A stretch of 64,000 bases of DNA from JBGAPI01 sp044221335. Lineage in GTDB: Bacteria > Pseudomonadota > Gammaproteobacteria > Xanthomonadales > Ahniellaceae. Shown here piece by piece: positions 17,534 to 26,730 of this stretch (within the stretch, counting starts at the first letter, position 1; every line of letters starts with the position of its first letter). The stretch is taken from positions 1-64,000 of the forward strand of contig JBGAPI010000010.1 of NCBI GenBank assembly GCA_044221335.1, given 5' to 3'. The position numbers were made by a program, and so were the translations under genes. The notes under the pieces are model-generated. The model saw only the letters and a list, made by a program, of their open reading frames with translations. It was not told where the DNA came from and searched no databases.

Positions 17534-18166
17534 ATGGTGGGAAGCGGCGATACATCCAGTCCGGTGGCGGAATGTCCCTCGGCGGCAGTCACGGCCGAAA
17601 TGGCCTCACCTGCCTGCCGCTATGCCGACTGGCTGCAGCGCATCGCCCGCGGCGACCCGCAGGCGGAGACCGCCCTGGTCGGCTTCTTCGCGCCCGGCGT
17701 GCGCGCGATCGTCGGCAATCTCGGCGTGCCGCCTGGCAACGTTCCGGACGTGGTGCAGGACGCGCTGCTCGACGTGCTGCTCGCCGCGCGCCGGAGCCGG
17801 ATCGCGCAGCCGGCGACGCTGCGTTCGTTTGTCGCCCGCACCGCGCGCAACGCCGCCATCGACCACCTGCGCAGCGGCAAAAGCCGCCATACCGTGCACG
17901 GACACGACCTGGAACAACTGGTGGACGAGAGTTCGAGCCCCCTGGATCGTCTGGACCTGGCACAAGCCCATCGGGTGGTGCTGGAAGTGATCGGCGGCCT
18001 GTCGGAACGCGACGCGACGCTGCTGAAGAGCTACTACCTGGACGACGAGGAGCGGGTGGCGCTGTCCAACCGTCTCGAGATGACTCCAGGGCAGTTCGAT
18101 CGCACCCTGTGGCGGATCAAGCAGAAGGTACGTGTGGCCTTGAAGAAGCTGGGACTGGAAGGATGA
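17534..18166 (+). CDS. Sigma-70 family (ECF-like) RNA polymerase sigma factor
   Basis: The 210-residue protein has region 2 from about residue 30 to 115 (YADWLQRIARGD, VVQDALLDVLLA, RSFVARTARNAAIDHLR) and region 4 from about 135 to 205 (LSERDATLLKSYYLDD, FDRTLWRIKQKVRVALKKLG). Region 2 is more divergent than in the 7909 gene. A GAGGA sequence seven bases upstream supports the start at 17534; Met at 17600 is an alternative. It overlaps a 23-codon ORF, which in turn overlaps a membrane protein gene that looks like its anti-sigma factor. Confidence 0.85.
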   Translation: MVGSGDTSSPVAECPSAAVTAEMASPACRYADWLQRIARGDPQAETALVGFFAPGVRAIVGNLGVPPGNVPDVVQDALLDVLLAARRSRIAQPATLRSFVARTARNAAIDHLRSGKSRHTVHGHDLEQLVDESSSPLDRLDLAQAHRVVLEVIGGLSERDATLLKSYYLDDEERVALSNRLEMTPGQFDRTLWRIKQKVRVALKKLGLEG

Positions 18167-18234
18167 GCGCCGAACCCTCGACACCCGGGTCGCCGGCGCC
18201 TTCACATGCCGCGATGGAGCGCCGGAACGGATGA
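18163..18234 (+). CDS. 23-codon ORF linking sigma and anti-sigma genes
   Basis: ATG at 18163 overlaps the sigma stop (ATGA), and the TGA at 18232-18234 overlaps the anti-sigma ATG (ATGA). The encoded peptide is Pro/Ser/Ala-rich with no hydrophobic segment. A reading frame that fits exactly between two overlapping start/stop junctions looks like a translational relay rather than a functional peptide, but neither role can be shown from sequence alone. Confidence 0.4.
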   Translation: MSAEPSTPGSPAPSHAAMERRNG

Positions 18235-18953
18235 ACATCGACTCCACCGAAATCGAGGAAGCAGGCCTTGCGGACATCCCGCCGGCGCTGCTCGCCCGTG
18301 TCCGCGACTATCGCCACGGCCGCCTCGGCGACGCCGAGGCGCAGGCCTTCGAGGAGGAGTTGCTGGAGTCGCCGGAGCTGCGCGATGCGCTGTGGCTCTC
18401 GGCGGCACTGGAGCGCGGGCTTCGCTCGTCGGTGGCGCCCGCCGCCACGGCGGCGGCGAATGATCCGACGCCGCTGCGCGACTCCGAGCCACTGCGCGAA
18501 CCCGCGCCGCCGCGCTATTTCCGGCCGCTGTTCGCGCTGGCCGCCGGACTCCTGCTGGGGGTCGTCGGCACCCTCACGGCGCTGCGCCCCGGCCCCGATC
18601 GCCTGGCCAGTGGCGACGCGGTGATCGCGACGCTCGACGTTGCCCGCGAGTCGCCGAGTGCCACCCCGGAGGTCCGCGAACTCAAGCTGCCCAGCGGGAC
18701 CCGTTCCCTCGTGCTGGAGCTGCCGATCGGGCCGAACGCCGCCGGCGCCTTCGCCGTGCGCTTCCGTCCGGTCGCCGGGACCCGCGGCCCGCGCTTCGAC
18801 CTCGCCGACATCCACGCGGGCAACGGCTTTCTGACCGTCGCGCTGCCCGCCCCGGCGGCCGGCGACTACGAGATCAGCTGGGCGCCGACCACCGGCGGCA
18901 GCGGCGTCGCCGGCGTCCGCCAGCTGCGCGTCGTCCGCGGCGAGCCGCACTAG
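18231..18953 (+). CDS. Putative membrane anti-sigma factor
   Basis: The 240-residue protein has a cytoplasmic N-terminal part (about 1-98), including an acidic helix with LLARVRDYRHGRLGDAEAQAFEEELLES that resembles the start of zinc-less anti-sigma domains. One transmembrane helix follows at about 100-120 (FALAAGLLLGVVGTLTAL), then a periplasmic beta-rich domain of about 110 residues. No zinc-binding motif is seen. Position directly after a sigma gene, coupling and topology support the call. The outer domain would be the signal-sensing part. Confidence 0.7.
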   Translation: MNIDSTEIEEAGLADIPPALLARVRDYRHGRLGDAEAQAFEEELLESPELRDALWLSAALERGLRSSVAPAATAAANDPTPLRDSEPLREPAPPRYFRPLFALAAGLLLGVVGTLTALRPGPDRLASGDAVIATLDVARESPSATPEVRELKLPSGTRSLVLELPIGPNAAGAFAVRFRPVAGTRGPRFDLADIHAGNGFLTVALPAPAAGDYEISWAPTTGGSGVAGVRQLRVVRGEPH

Positions 18954-19136
18954 CGGCGTCGCGCGGCGGCACGGAGCGCTCCGGCGATCGCGGCACGCCG
19001 GATCGCTCCCCGACCGCAGCGCAATCGCGCGCCGCCGTCAATCTTGATCGCGGAGGCCTTCGTCGCCATCCTGCACGGCTGGCCGCCGACGCGTCGCGTC
19101 GGTGGCCGTTCGCCTCCGCCCCGGAACACCGCCCGC

Positions 19137-21026
19137 ATGAGCAATCGCTACAACGCCGCCGACATCGAAGTCCTGTCCGGCCTGGAACCGGTCAAGCGCC
19201 GGCCCGGCATGTACACCGATACCCAGCGCCCGAACCATCTGGCGCAGGAAGTCATCGACAACTCGGTCGACGAGGCGCTCGCCGGTCACGCGAGCTCGGT
19301 CGAGCTGACCCTGTTCGCCGACGGCTCCGTGGAAGTGAGCGACGACGGCCGCGGCATGCCGGTCGACATCCACCCGGAGGAAGGCATCCCCGGCGTCGAG
19401 CTGATCCTCACCCGGCTGCATGCCGGCGGCAAGTTCAGCAACAAGAACTACCAGTTCAGCGGCGGCCTGCACGGCGTCGGCGTGTCGGTGGTGAACGCGC
19501 TGTCGAGCCGCGTCGAGGTGTTCATCCGCCGCGACGGCAACGAGTACAAGATGGCCTTCGCCCACGGCGACCGGGTCAGCAAGCTGGAGATCGTCGGGTC
19601 GGTCGGCAAGCGCAATACCGGCACCCGGGTGCGGTTCTGGCCCGATCCGAAGTATTTCGACTCGCCGAAGATCTCGGTGCCGCGGCTGAAGCACGTGCTC
19701 CGCGCGAAGGCGGTGCTGTGCCCCGGCCTCACCGTGCGCTTCTTCGACGAAGCCAGCGGCGAGCGCGAGGAGTGGTTCTATCAGGACGGCCTGACCGACT
19801 ACCTGCGGGGCATGCTGGGCGCGGCGGACTACGTGCCGGCGGAGCTGTTCCGCACCGGCGTGAAAAAGGACCTCGAGGCGGTCGACTTCGCGCTGTGCTG
19901 GCTGCCCGAGGGCGAGCTGGTGCAGGAGAGCTACGTCAACCTCATCCCGACCGCGCAGCACGGCACCCACGTCAACGGCCTGCGCTCCGGCATCACCGAG
20001 GCCGTGCGGGAGTTCTGCGACTTCCGGAACCTCCTGCCGCGCGGCGTGAAGCTGGCGCCGGAAGACGTCTGGGACCGCGTCTCCTTCGTGCTGTCGTCCA
20101 AGCTGTCCGACCCGCAGTTCTCCGGCCAGACCAAGGAGCGCCTGTCCTCGCGCACCGCGGCGGCCTTCGTCGAGGGCGTCGCCCACGACGCCTTCAGCCT
20201 GTTCCTGAACCAGCACGTCGAGATCGGCAATCGCATCGCGCAGCTCGCCATCGAGCGCGCGCAGGTGCGGCTGAAGCAGGAAAAGATCGTGGTGCGCAAG
20301 AAGGTCACCAGCGGCCCGGCCCTGCCCGGCAAGCTGGCCGACTGCACCTCGACCGACCTGTCGCGCACGGAGCTGTTCATCGTCGAAGGCGACTCCGCCG
20401 GCGGCTCCGCCAAGCAGGCGCGCGAGCGCGACTTCCAGGCGATCCTGCCGCTGCGCGGCAAGATCCTCAACACCTGGGAAGTCTCGTCGAACGGCGTGCT
20501 CGCCTCGACCGAGGTGCACGATCTCGCGGTCGCGATCGGCTGCGACCCGGGTGCCGCCCAGATCGACGGCCTGCGCTACGGCAAGGTGATCATTCTCGCC
20601 GATGCCGACTCCGACGGCCTGCACATCGCCACCCTGCTGTCGGCGCTGTTCCTGCGCCACTTCCCGAACCTGGTGCGCGCCGGCCACGTATTCGTCGCGA
20701 TGCCGCCGCTGTTCCGCGTCGACGTGGGCAAGCAGGTGTTCTACTGCCTCGACGAGGAGGAGAAGCGGATCCTGCTCGAGCGGATCGAGCGCGAGAAGAT
20801 GAAGGGCCAGGTCAGCACCACCCGCTTCAAGGGCCTGGGCGAGATGAACCCCTCGCAACTGCGTGAATCCACCATGCACCCGGACACCCGCCGACTCGTG
20901 CAGCTCCAGGTCGTCGAGGACGACGGCACCGGCGAGCTGATGGACCTGCTGCTGGCGAAGAAGCGTGCGGGCGACCGCAAGTCCTGGCTCGAGACCAAGG
21001 GCGACCTGCTCTCCATCGAGGTGTAG
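19137..21026 (+). CDS. parE: DNA topoisomerase IV subunit B
   Basis: The 629-residue protein is the ATPase subunit of topoisomerase IV, which with ParC decatenates daughter chromosomes. The GHKL ATPase domain shows EVIDNSVDEALAGH, DDGRGMPVD and GGLHGVGVSVVNALS. The TOPRIM domain shows the Glu in LFIVEGDSAGGSAKQARER and the acidic pair in LADADSDGLHI. The C-terminal KGLGEMNPSQLRE block is conserved. Length equals that of E. coli ParE. ATG 19137 is where homology begins. parC is not adjacent. Its TAG stop is also the first three bases of a GGCGGGC repeat. Confidence 0.97.
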   Translation: MSNRYNAADIEVLSGLEPVKRRPGMYTDTQRPNHLAQEVIDNSVDEALAGHASSVELTLFADGSVEVSDDGRGMPVDIHPEEGIPGVELILTRLHAGGKFSNKNYQFSGGLHGVGVSVVNALSSRVEVFIRRDGNEYKMAFAHGDRVSKLEIVGSVGKRNTGTRVRFWPDPKYFDSPKISVPRLKHVLRAKAVLCPGLTVRFFDEASGEREEWFYQDGLTDYLRGMLGAADYVPAELFRTGVKKDLEAVDFALCWLPEGELVQESYVNLIPTAQHGTHVNGLRSGITEAVREFCDFRNLLPRGVKLAPEDVWDRVSFVLSSKLSDPQFSGQTKERLSSRTAAAFVEGVAHDAFSLFLNQHVEIGNRIAQLAIERAQVRLKQEKIVVRKKVTSGPALPGKLADCTSTDLSRTELFIVEGDSAGGSAKQARERDFQAILPLRGKILNTWEVSSNGVLASTEVHDLAVAIGCDPGAAQIDGLRYGKVIILADADSDGLHIATLLSALFLRHFPNLVRAGHVFVAMPPLFRVDVGKQVFYCLDEEEKRILLERIEREKMKGQVSTTRFKGLGEMNPSQLRESTMHPDTRRLVQLQVVEDDGTGELMDLLLAKKRAGDRKSWLETKGDLLSIEV

Positions 21027-21202
21027 GGCGGGCCCTTGTGGGAGGGGCGCAAGCCCCGATACGCCACGCTTCGGCGTGCTGGCGTGGTCGGGACTTGCGC
21101 CCCTCCCCTAGCGCGGCGCGCGCCCCTCTCACGATGGCGGGGGGTGGGCGCTGCAGGCTTATGCGCTGCATCGTGGCAATGGCGGGCCGTGCCCGCCCTA
21201 CA
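21027..21202. repeat. Composite palindromic repeat between parE and the FMN reductase gene
   Basis: Two elements are joined. A long imperfect hairpin spans 21040-21107 (outer arms GGGAGGGGCGCAAG and CTTGCGCCCCTCCC, an inner ACGCCACGC/GCGTG stem). GGCGGGC-type blocks end at GGCGGGCCGTGCCCGCCCTA, about 21181-21201. The left edge TAGGGCGGGC overlaps the parE stop codon. The stem could also stabilise the parE mRNA end. Confidence 0.75.
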
Positions 21203-21210
21203 CTCGCCGC

Positions 21211-21765
21211 ATGCACGTCCTCGCCCTCTCCGGCAGCCTCCGCGCCGCCTCGATCAACAGCGCGTTCTGCCGGGTCGCCGCACAGCTGGCACGGCCGCCA
21301 TTGAGAGTCACGGTCCACCCGGCGCTCGGCGCGCTCCCGCTGTTCAACCCGGATCTGGAACACGCGCCGCCCTCCGCCGTGCGGGACTTCCGGTCCGCGG
21401 TCGCCTCCGCCGACGCCCTGCTGATCGCCAGTCCCGAATACGCACACGGCATTTCCGGAGTCCTCAAGAACGCGCTCGACTGGCTGGTCAGCGACGAGGG
21501 CGTCATCGGCAAGCCGATCGCGCAGGTCAACACGTCGCCGCGCGCGCATCACGCCTATGACGCCCTGCGCGAGGTCCTGAAGACGATGTCGACGACGCGG
21601 ATCGAATCCGCATCGATCGCACTCCCGCTGCTCGGCTGCTGCATCACCGACGAGGCGATGCTCGCGTCCGCCGATGTCCGGGACGCGACCACCCGGATGC
21701 TCGGCGCGATCGCCGCGCATCTTTCCGGAACGGGCGAGGATGGACCGGCATTCGGACTCGGCTAA
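21211..21765 (+). CDS. NADPH-dependent FMN reductase family protein
   Basis: The 184-residue flavodoxin-like protein carries the FMN-phosphate loop near the N-terminus (LSGSLRAASIN) and the family motif SPEYAHGISGVLKNALDWL near residue 75-93. Such enzymes reduce FMN or quinones and chromate with NADPH. It is cytoplasmic. The start lies just after an intergenic repeat. No functional partner is adjacent, so the physiological substrate cannot be stated. Confidence 0.9.
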   Translation: MHVLALSGSLRAASINSAFCRVAAQLARPPLRVTVHPALGALPLFNPDLEHAPPSAVRDFRSAVASADALLIASPEYAHGISGVLKNALDWLVSDEGVIGKPIAQVNTSPRAHHAYDALREVLKTMSTTRIESASIALPLLGCCITDEAMLASADVRDATTRMLGAIAAHLSGTGEDGPAFGLG

Positions 21766-21817
21766 GCCCGGGGCGGATGGCGGGATCGGGTGGGCAGCCG
21801 CGGAACCTCCCTGACGC

Positions 21818-21842
21818 CTCGCGATGGCGGTCAGGGCCCGCC
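21818..21842. repeat. Short GGCGGGC-type repeat at the MFS gene end
   Basis: The inverted blocks GATGGCGGTCAG and GGGCCCGCCCTA precede the minus-strand stop. On the minus strand the edge reads TAG followed by GGCGGGC, and the TAG is the MFS gene's stop codon. Confidence 0.55.
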
Positions 21843-23141
21843 CTACGAGACGGCTGCGATCCCGCGGGGCCCTGGCCCCCGGGACCCGGGTCCCAGCGAC
21901 ATCGGCAACAGCACCGCCGCCAGCCCCGCACACGCCGCGCTGAAGCCGAACGCGGCCGCCACGTCGACCCGCTGCCACAGCCATCCGAACAGCAGCGACG
22001 CCGGCAACAGCATCAGGCCGCCGACCAGATTGAACCAGCCGTAGGCGCGACCGAGCCGCTCGCGCGGGACGAGGTCGGCGATCAACGCCTTCTCGATGCC
22101 TTCGGTCGCGGCCATGAACACGCCATAGGCAGCGAACAGCAGCCACGGGACGATCGCGGGCAGGGTCGACCACGACATCAGCAGGTAGAACGCGGCGTAG
22201 ATCACCCAGCCGGACCGCATCACGCCGACGCGCCCGACGCGATCGGTCCACGCCGACAGCGGCGGGCCCAGCGTCGAGGCCGTCAGCGCAGTCAGCGCCC
22301 ACAACAGCGGCACCTGCTCGCCGGTGACACCGAAATCCTGCGCACGCAGCAGCAGGAACATGTTCGACGAGCCGCCGAGCAGGAACAGCGCGACGACCCC
22401 CATGAAGCGCCAAAAGGCCGCTGGCAATCCGTCGCGCTGTCCGTCGAGTCGCCCGGATGGAGCGGCAGCGGCATCCGGGCCGCGCGGCGCGGCGGACTCT
22501 CGCTGCTCCGACGTCGACTCCGGCGCACGCGGCGCTTCCCGCAGCCCCAGCGCCAGCACCATGACCAGCACCGCCGGGATCCACGCGAAGGCGAACACTT
22601 CGCGCACCCCGAATCCGGCCGACAGCAGCGCCGCCGCGAGCAGCGGGCCGATCACCGCGCCGGCGTTGTCCATTCCACGGTGGATGCCGAACGCGAGCCC
22701 GCGCTGACCCGGTCCGACCGATCGCGCCAGCAGCGCGTCCCGCGGTGACGAACGCAGGCCCTTGCCGAGGCGGTCGGCGAGACGGAGTGCCAGCACCATC
22801 GGCCAGCTCCCGGCCAGCGCGATCAACGGCCGCGCAAGCCCGGCAACACCGTAGCCGGCGAGGATCCACGGCTTGGCGCGGCCGTTGCGGTCGAAGACCA
22901 GGCCAGAAAGCAGCTTGAACAGCGCCGCCGCCGCCTCGGCGAGGCCCTCGATCAGCCCCAGGGCGCGCGGCCCCGCGTGCAGCACCCCGGTCAGCAGCAG
23001 CGGGACCAGCGGATACAGCATCTCGCTCGCCGAATCGTTGACCAGGCTGATCAGCCCGATCAGCCATACCGTCCGCGGCAGCGCACGGAGACCGGACGGA
23101 GTGGCAGCGGACTCCGGGGCGGTACCCCGTCCGAGGCTCAT
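21843..23141 (-). CDS. MFS transporter
   Basis: The 432-residue protein has twelve predicted helices in two halves, separated by a charged Glu/Ser/Pro-rich linker at about 205-250. The N-terminal half carries the intracellular loop motif RLADRLGKGLRSSPRDALL and GIHRGMDNAGAVIGP, features of a bacterial MFS subgroup often annotated only as permease. ATG 23139-23141 is the likely start. It is the third gene after rarA and crcB in the same direction, 55 bases downstream of crcB. The substrate is unknown. Confidence 0.88.
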   Translation of the reverse strand: MSLGRGTAPESAATPSGLRALPRTVWLIGLISLVNDSASEMLYPLVPLLLTGVLHAGPRALGLIEGLAEAAAALFKLLSGLVFDRNGRAKPWILAGYGVAGLARPLIALAGSWPMVLALRLADRLGKGLRSSPRDALLARSVGPGQRGLAFGIHRGMDNAGAVIGPLLAAALLSAGFGVREVFAFAWIPAVLVMVLALGLREAPRAPESTSEQRESAAPRGPDAAAAPSGRLDGQRDGLPAAFWRFMGVVALFLLGGSSNMFLLLRAQDFGVTGEQVPLLWALTALTASTLGPPLSAWTDRVGRVGVMRSGWVIYAAFYLLMSWSTLPAIVPWLLFAAYGVFMAATEGIEKALIADLVPRERLGRAYGWFNLVGGLMLLPASLLFGWLWQRVDVAAAFGFSAACAGLAAVLLPMSLGPGSRGPGPRGIAAVS

Positions 23142-23196
23142 GAGCGTGCCATCGCCGGCGCCTCGCGTCGCGGATTCCGCTGCCGCTCCATCCGGG

Positions 23197-23580
23197 CTAC
23201 CCGCGCCACCAGCGGACGGTCAGCAGCCCCGCGGCGGTCATCGCCAGCGAGCCGAACAGATGCACGCTGATCATCCCGAGCGCAGTCGTCCACTGCTGCC
23301 GCTGCAGCAGCGCGACCGCCTCGGCCGAGAAGCTCGAAAACGTGGTCAGGCCCCCGAGGAAGCCGGTGACGATGAACAAGCGCCAGGCGGGATTGATGCT
23401 GCTGTCCGTGGCGAGGACGCCGAGGGCGAGGCCGATCAGGTAGCCGCCGATCAGGTTGGCGGCGAGCGTTCCCATCGGCACGTCCGGCCAGACGTCATTG
23501 AGCTTCAGCCCGAGCCACCAGCGCAGCAGCGCGCCGAACGCGGCGCCGAGCGCGACCGCGATCACGCCGATCCCGTTCAT
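23197..23580 (-). CDS. crcB: Fluoride ion channel CrcB
   Basis: The 127-residue, four-helix membrane protein is the dimeric fluoride exporter. Conserved features are visible: GAAFGALLRWWLG in helix 1, the Asn in LAANLIGGYLIGL, and GFLGGLTTFSSFSAE, which holds the phenylalanine and sodium-site residues of the pore. The ATG at 23578-23580 overlaps the rarA stop (ATGA). rarA-crcB adjacency is common in Gammaproteobacteria. No fluoride riboswitch was recognised upstream, which fits expression from the rarA promoter. Confidence 0.95.
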   Translation of the reverse strand: MNGIGVIAVALGAAFGALLRWWLGLKLNDVWPDVPMGTLAANLIGGYLIGLALGVLATDSSINPAWRLFIVTGFLGGLTTFSSFSAEAVALLQRQQWTTALGMISVHLFGSLAMTAAGLLTVRWWRG

Positions 23581-24956
23581 CCGCGCCCCCGGGTCGACGA
23601 CGCCCCGTCGGCGCTGCGCTTGGCCGCCACCGCAACCCGGCGCGCCTCGCGCAACTGCTCCAGCCGCTCGCGCCAGCGCGCCTCGACACCCGCCTCTACC
23701 GGCCGGTAGTAGGCGCGTTCGCCGAGCTCCTCCGGAAAGCATTCCTGGTCGAGCGCGATGCCGCCGGCGCTGTCCGGGTCGTACTGGTAATCGCGCCCGT
23801 AGCCGAGCCCGCGCATCAGCCGGGTGGGCGCGTTGCGCAGCGCCAGCGGAACCGCGAGCGTGCCGTGGCGCGCGATGTCGGCGCGCGCCTCCCCGAGCGC
23901 GACATACGCGGCGTTGCTCTTCGGCGCCAGCGCGAGGTAGAGCACCAGCTGTGCCAGCGCGAGATCGCCCTCGGGGCTTCCCAGCCGGTCGAACGCGGAC
24001 CACGCCGCACCCGCCTGGTCGACCGCTCGCGGGTCGGCCAGGCCGATGTCCTCGACGGCCATCCGGGTCAGGCGCCGCGCGAGGTAGTGCGGGTCGACGC
24101 CGCCGTCGAGCATCCGCGCGAACCAGTACAGGGCCGCATCCGGATTCGAGTTGCGCACCGACTTGTGCAACGCCGAGATCTGGTCGTAGAACTGCTCGCC
24201 GCCCTTGTCGAAGCGCCGCGTGCGGTCGGCCAGCACCTGGGCGAGCACGGCCTCGTCGATCCGTCCGTTCTCCGCCAGTTCCGCGGCGATCTCGAGCAGC
24301 GACAGGGCGCGACGGACGTCGCCGTCGGCCGCCTCGGCCATCGTTCTCAGGGCGTCGTCGGTGATCGCGAGATCGTTCCCGCCCAGTCCTCGCTCGGCGT
24401 CCTCCAGCGCGGCCCGCAGAGCGACGACCAGGTCGTCCGCCGACAGCGGATCGAGAACATGCACGCGACAGCGCGACAGCAGTGCCGAGTTGAGCTCGAA
24501 CGAGGGATTCTCGGTGGTCGCGCCGACCAGCACGATACTGCCCCGCTCGACCGCCGGCAGGAACGCGTCCTGCTGCGCCTTGTTGAAGCGGTGCACCTCG
24601 TCGATGAACAGCACGGTGCGCTGCCCGGCCTGGAATTCGCGGTCCGCCTCGGCCAGCGCGGCGCGCACCTCGGGCAGTCCCGACATCACCGCGGACAGTG
24701 CGACGAAGCGTGCCTCCGCGCGGCTCGCCACCAGGCGCGCCAGCGTCGTCTTGCCGCAACCGGGCGGTCCCCACAGGATCATCGAATGCACCCGCCCCGC
24801 CTCCAGCGCCCGCCGCAACGCGGCGGTCGGCGCCAGCAGGCGGCGCTGGCCGACGATCTCGTCGAGCGTCCGTGGCCGCATCCGCTCGGCGAGCGGCTGC
24901 AGGGCGGAGGGATCGGCGAACGGCAGGGTCGGGGTGCGCGACGGGGCCTTCTTCAT
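23577..24956 (-). CDS. rarA: Replication-associated recombination protein A (AAA+ ATPase)
   Basis: The 459-residue RarA/MgsA protein acts at stalled replication forks and is related to clamp-loader subunits. Walker A (GPPGCGKTT, near residue 63), Walker B (VLFIDEVHRFN), sensor 1 (GATTENPSFELN) and the arginine finger block LLSRCRVHVL are present. The C-terminal tetramerisation domain carries the typical SALHKSVRNSNPDAALYWFARML. ATG 24954-24956 is where homology begins. A lolA gene often found upstream in relatives is absent; the amidase gene diverges instead. A basic tail (AKRSADGASSTRGRG) follows the conserved region. Confidence 0.96.
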   Translation of the reverse strand: MKKAPSRTPTLPFADPSALQPLAERMRPRTLDEIVGQRRLLAPTAALRRALEAGRVHSMILWGPPGCGKTTLARLVASRAEARFVALSAVMSGLPEVRAALAEADREFQAGQRTVLFIDEVHRFNKAQQDAFLPAVERGSIVLVGATTENPSFELNSALLSRCRVHVLDPLSADDLVVALRAALEDAERGLGGNDLAITDDALRTMAEAADGDVRRALSLLEIAAELAENGRIDEAVLAQVLADRTRRFDKGGEQFYDQISALHKSVRNSNPDAALYWFARMLDGGVDPHYLARRLTRMAVEDIGLADPRAVDQAGAAWSAFDRLGSPEGDLALAQLVLYLALAPKSNAAYVALGEARADIARHGTLAVPLALRNAPTRLMRGLGYGRDYQYDPDSAGGIALDQECFPEELGERAYYRPVEAGVEARWRERLEQLREARRVAVAAKRSADGASSTRGRG

Positions 24957-25133
24957 CGGGCAACTGTATCGGGGAAGCCCCGACAGCGGCGACTGGCCCG
25001 GCGGCGCGCATCCTGGCGCCGTCGCGCCCGATCCGACTGCCGGTCGCCTCCGGCAACGCCGCATCCGGAGCCTTCCGCTGCAACCGGCGGAGCGATGGCG
25101 TCGTACGCTTCCCGACCCCGGGGGAGCGAATCC

Positions 25134-26675
25134 ATGAGTACCGAGCCGACCTCGACTCCGATCCGACGCTGCAACGGCGCCGCGACCCTCGCTCGCCAAC
25201 TCGCGGCCGGCCAGTGCAGCGCCGTCGAGGTGGTCGGCGCGGCCCTGGCCGGCCTCGATCGCCACGCCGCGCTCAACGCCTGCACGCAGCGTTTCGACGA
25301 CGCCGCACGGAGGAAGGCGCTGGCCGCCGACGCCCTGCGCGCCACCGGCGCCGCGCTGCCGCCGCTGCACGGGGTGCCGATCTCCGTGAAGGAGTGCCTC
25401 GATCTCGACGGCACGCCGTCGACCTTCGGTTTCCCGTCGCGGCGCGCGACCGTCGCAACCCGCACCGAGCCGCATCTGGCGCGCCTGCTCGCCGCCGGCG
25501 CGATCCCGATCGCGAAGACCAACGTCGCGCAGATGCTCCTGCTGCTGGAGACCGACAACCCGATCTACGGCAGGACCCTCCATCCACAGGACCCGGAACG
25601 CAGCTGCGGCGGCTCCTCCGGCGGTGAAGCGGTGCTGGTGGCGATCGGTGTCGCCGGGCTCGGCATCGGCACCGATCTCGGCGGCAGCGTCCGGGTACCG
25701 GCGGCGTTCTGCGGCATCTCTGCGCTGAAGCCGACCGCGGGGCGTTGGCCAGACGACGGTCGCGGCTCCTATCCGATCGGCCAGACCACGATCACGAGCC
25801 AGGTCGGCCTGCTCGCGCCGAGCGTCGCCGACCTGGCGCTCGGCGCGACGGTGCTGTCGCCCGAGCTCGCGATCCCGACCGGGCTCGACCTCGGCGCCCT
25901 GCGGATTGGCTGGTACGACGACGACGGCGTGCTTCGCCCCTGCCCCGCGACCCGTCGCGCCGTCCGCGAAGCCGCCGCCGCGTTCGAGCGCCTCGGTGCC
26001 CGCGTGCGACCATGGAAGCCGCCCGAACTCGACCGGGTTTTCGAGCGCTTCTTCGGCGTGCTGACGGCCGACATCGCCGGCTACGACGCGCTCATCGGCG
26101 GCGACCCGCTGGACGCCCGCCTGCGCGAGCTGTTCCTGCTCGGTCGCCTGCCGCACCGGATCAACCGGCGCCTCGCTGCTGTCGCCGAACTGTTCGGACA
26201 GGTCAGCCTCGCCTCGGCACTGCGCTGCTTCGGCCGTCGGCGCGTGGAGGCGTACTGGCGGCTGACCGAGGACATCGCCGACTACCGCCGCCGGATGACC
26301 GCGCTGATGGCGGCCGACGGCGGCGAGGTAGACCTGGTGCTGTCGCCGGCGACGGCGCTGCCGGCCGTCCGCCACGGCGCGGTGCGCGACCTCGGCGTGA
26401 TCGGCACCTACACCGTGCTGTGGAACGTGCTCGGATTCCCCACCGGCGTGATCCCGTGGACGACCGTCGGCCGCGATGAGGAAAGTGACCGCGCCGCCGG
26501 CCGCGACCGCGTGCTGCGGGTCGCCCAGGCGACCGAACGCGGCAGCGCCGGCCTGCCGATCGGGGTGCAGGTGGCGGCGGCGCCATGGCAGGAGGGGCGG
26601 CTGCTCGCGGCGCTGGCGGCACTGCAATCGGTGGCGCCGGCGTCGACGGTCATCGCGCCGTCGGGTCCGCGATAG
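25134..26675 (+). CDS. Amidase-signature family hydrolase
   Basis: The 513-residue enzyme has the amidase-signature Ser-cisSer-Lys triad. The catalytic Lys is in ISVKECLD (near residue 86), the signature RSCGGSSGGEA holds the cis-Ser, and the nucleophile Ser lies in GTDLGGSVRVPAAFCG. Members hydrolyse amides such as aryl- and fatty-acid amides or misacylated tRNA-bound Gln; here gatB and gatC are absent, so GatA is unlikely. ATG 25134 has a GGGGGAG ribosome site. It diverges from rarA. The substrate is not predictable. Confidence 0.9.
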   Translation: MSTEPTSTPIRRCNGAATLARQLAAGQCSAVEVVGAALAGLDRHAALNACTQRFDDAARRKALAADALRATGAALPPLHGVPISVKECLDLDGTPSTFGFPSRRATVATRTEPHLARLLAAGAIPIAKTNVAQMLLLLETDNPIYGRTLHPQDPERSCGGSSGGEAVLVAIGVAGLGIGTDLGGSVRVPAAFCGISALKPTAGRWPDDGRGSYPIGQTTITSQVGLLAPSVADLALGATVLSPELAIPTGLDLGALRIGWYDDDGVLRPCPATRRAVREAAAAFERLGARVRPWKPPELDRVFERFFGVLTADIAGYDALIGGDPLDARLRELFLLGRLPHRINRRLAAVAELFGQVSLASALRCFGRRRVEAYWRLTEDIADYRRRMTALMAADGGEVDLVLSPATALPAVRHGAVRDLGVIGTYTVLWNVLGFPTGVIPWTTVGRDEESDRAAGRDRVLRVAQATERGSAGLPIGVQVAAAPWQEGRLLAALAALQSVAPASTVIAPSGPR

Positions 26676-26730
26676 TGTTCGGTGCTTCCGCCGCGTATGG
26701 TTTTTCGATCGCCTCCGTCCGCCGAGCGGG

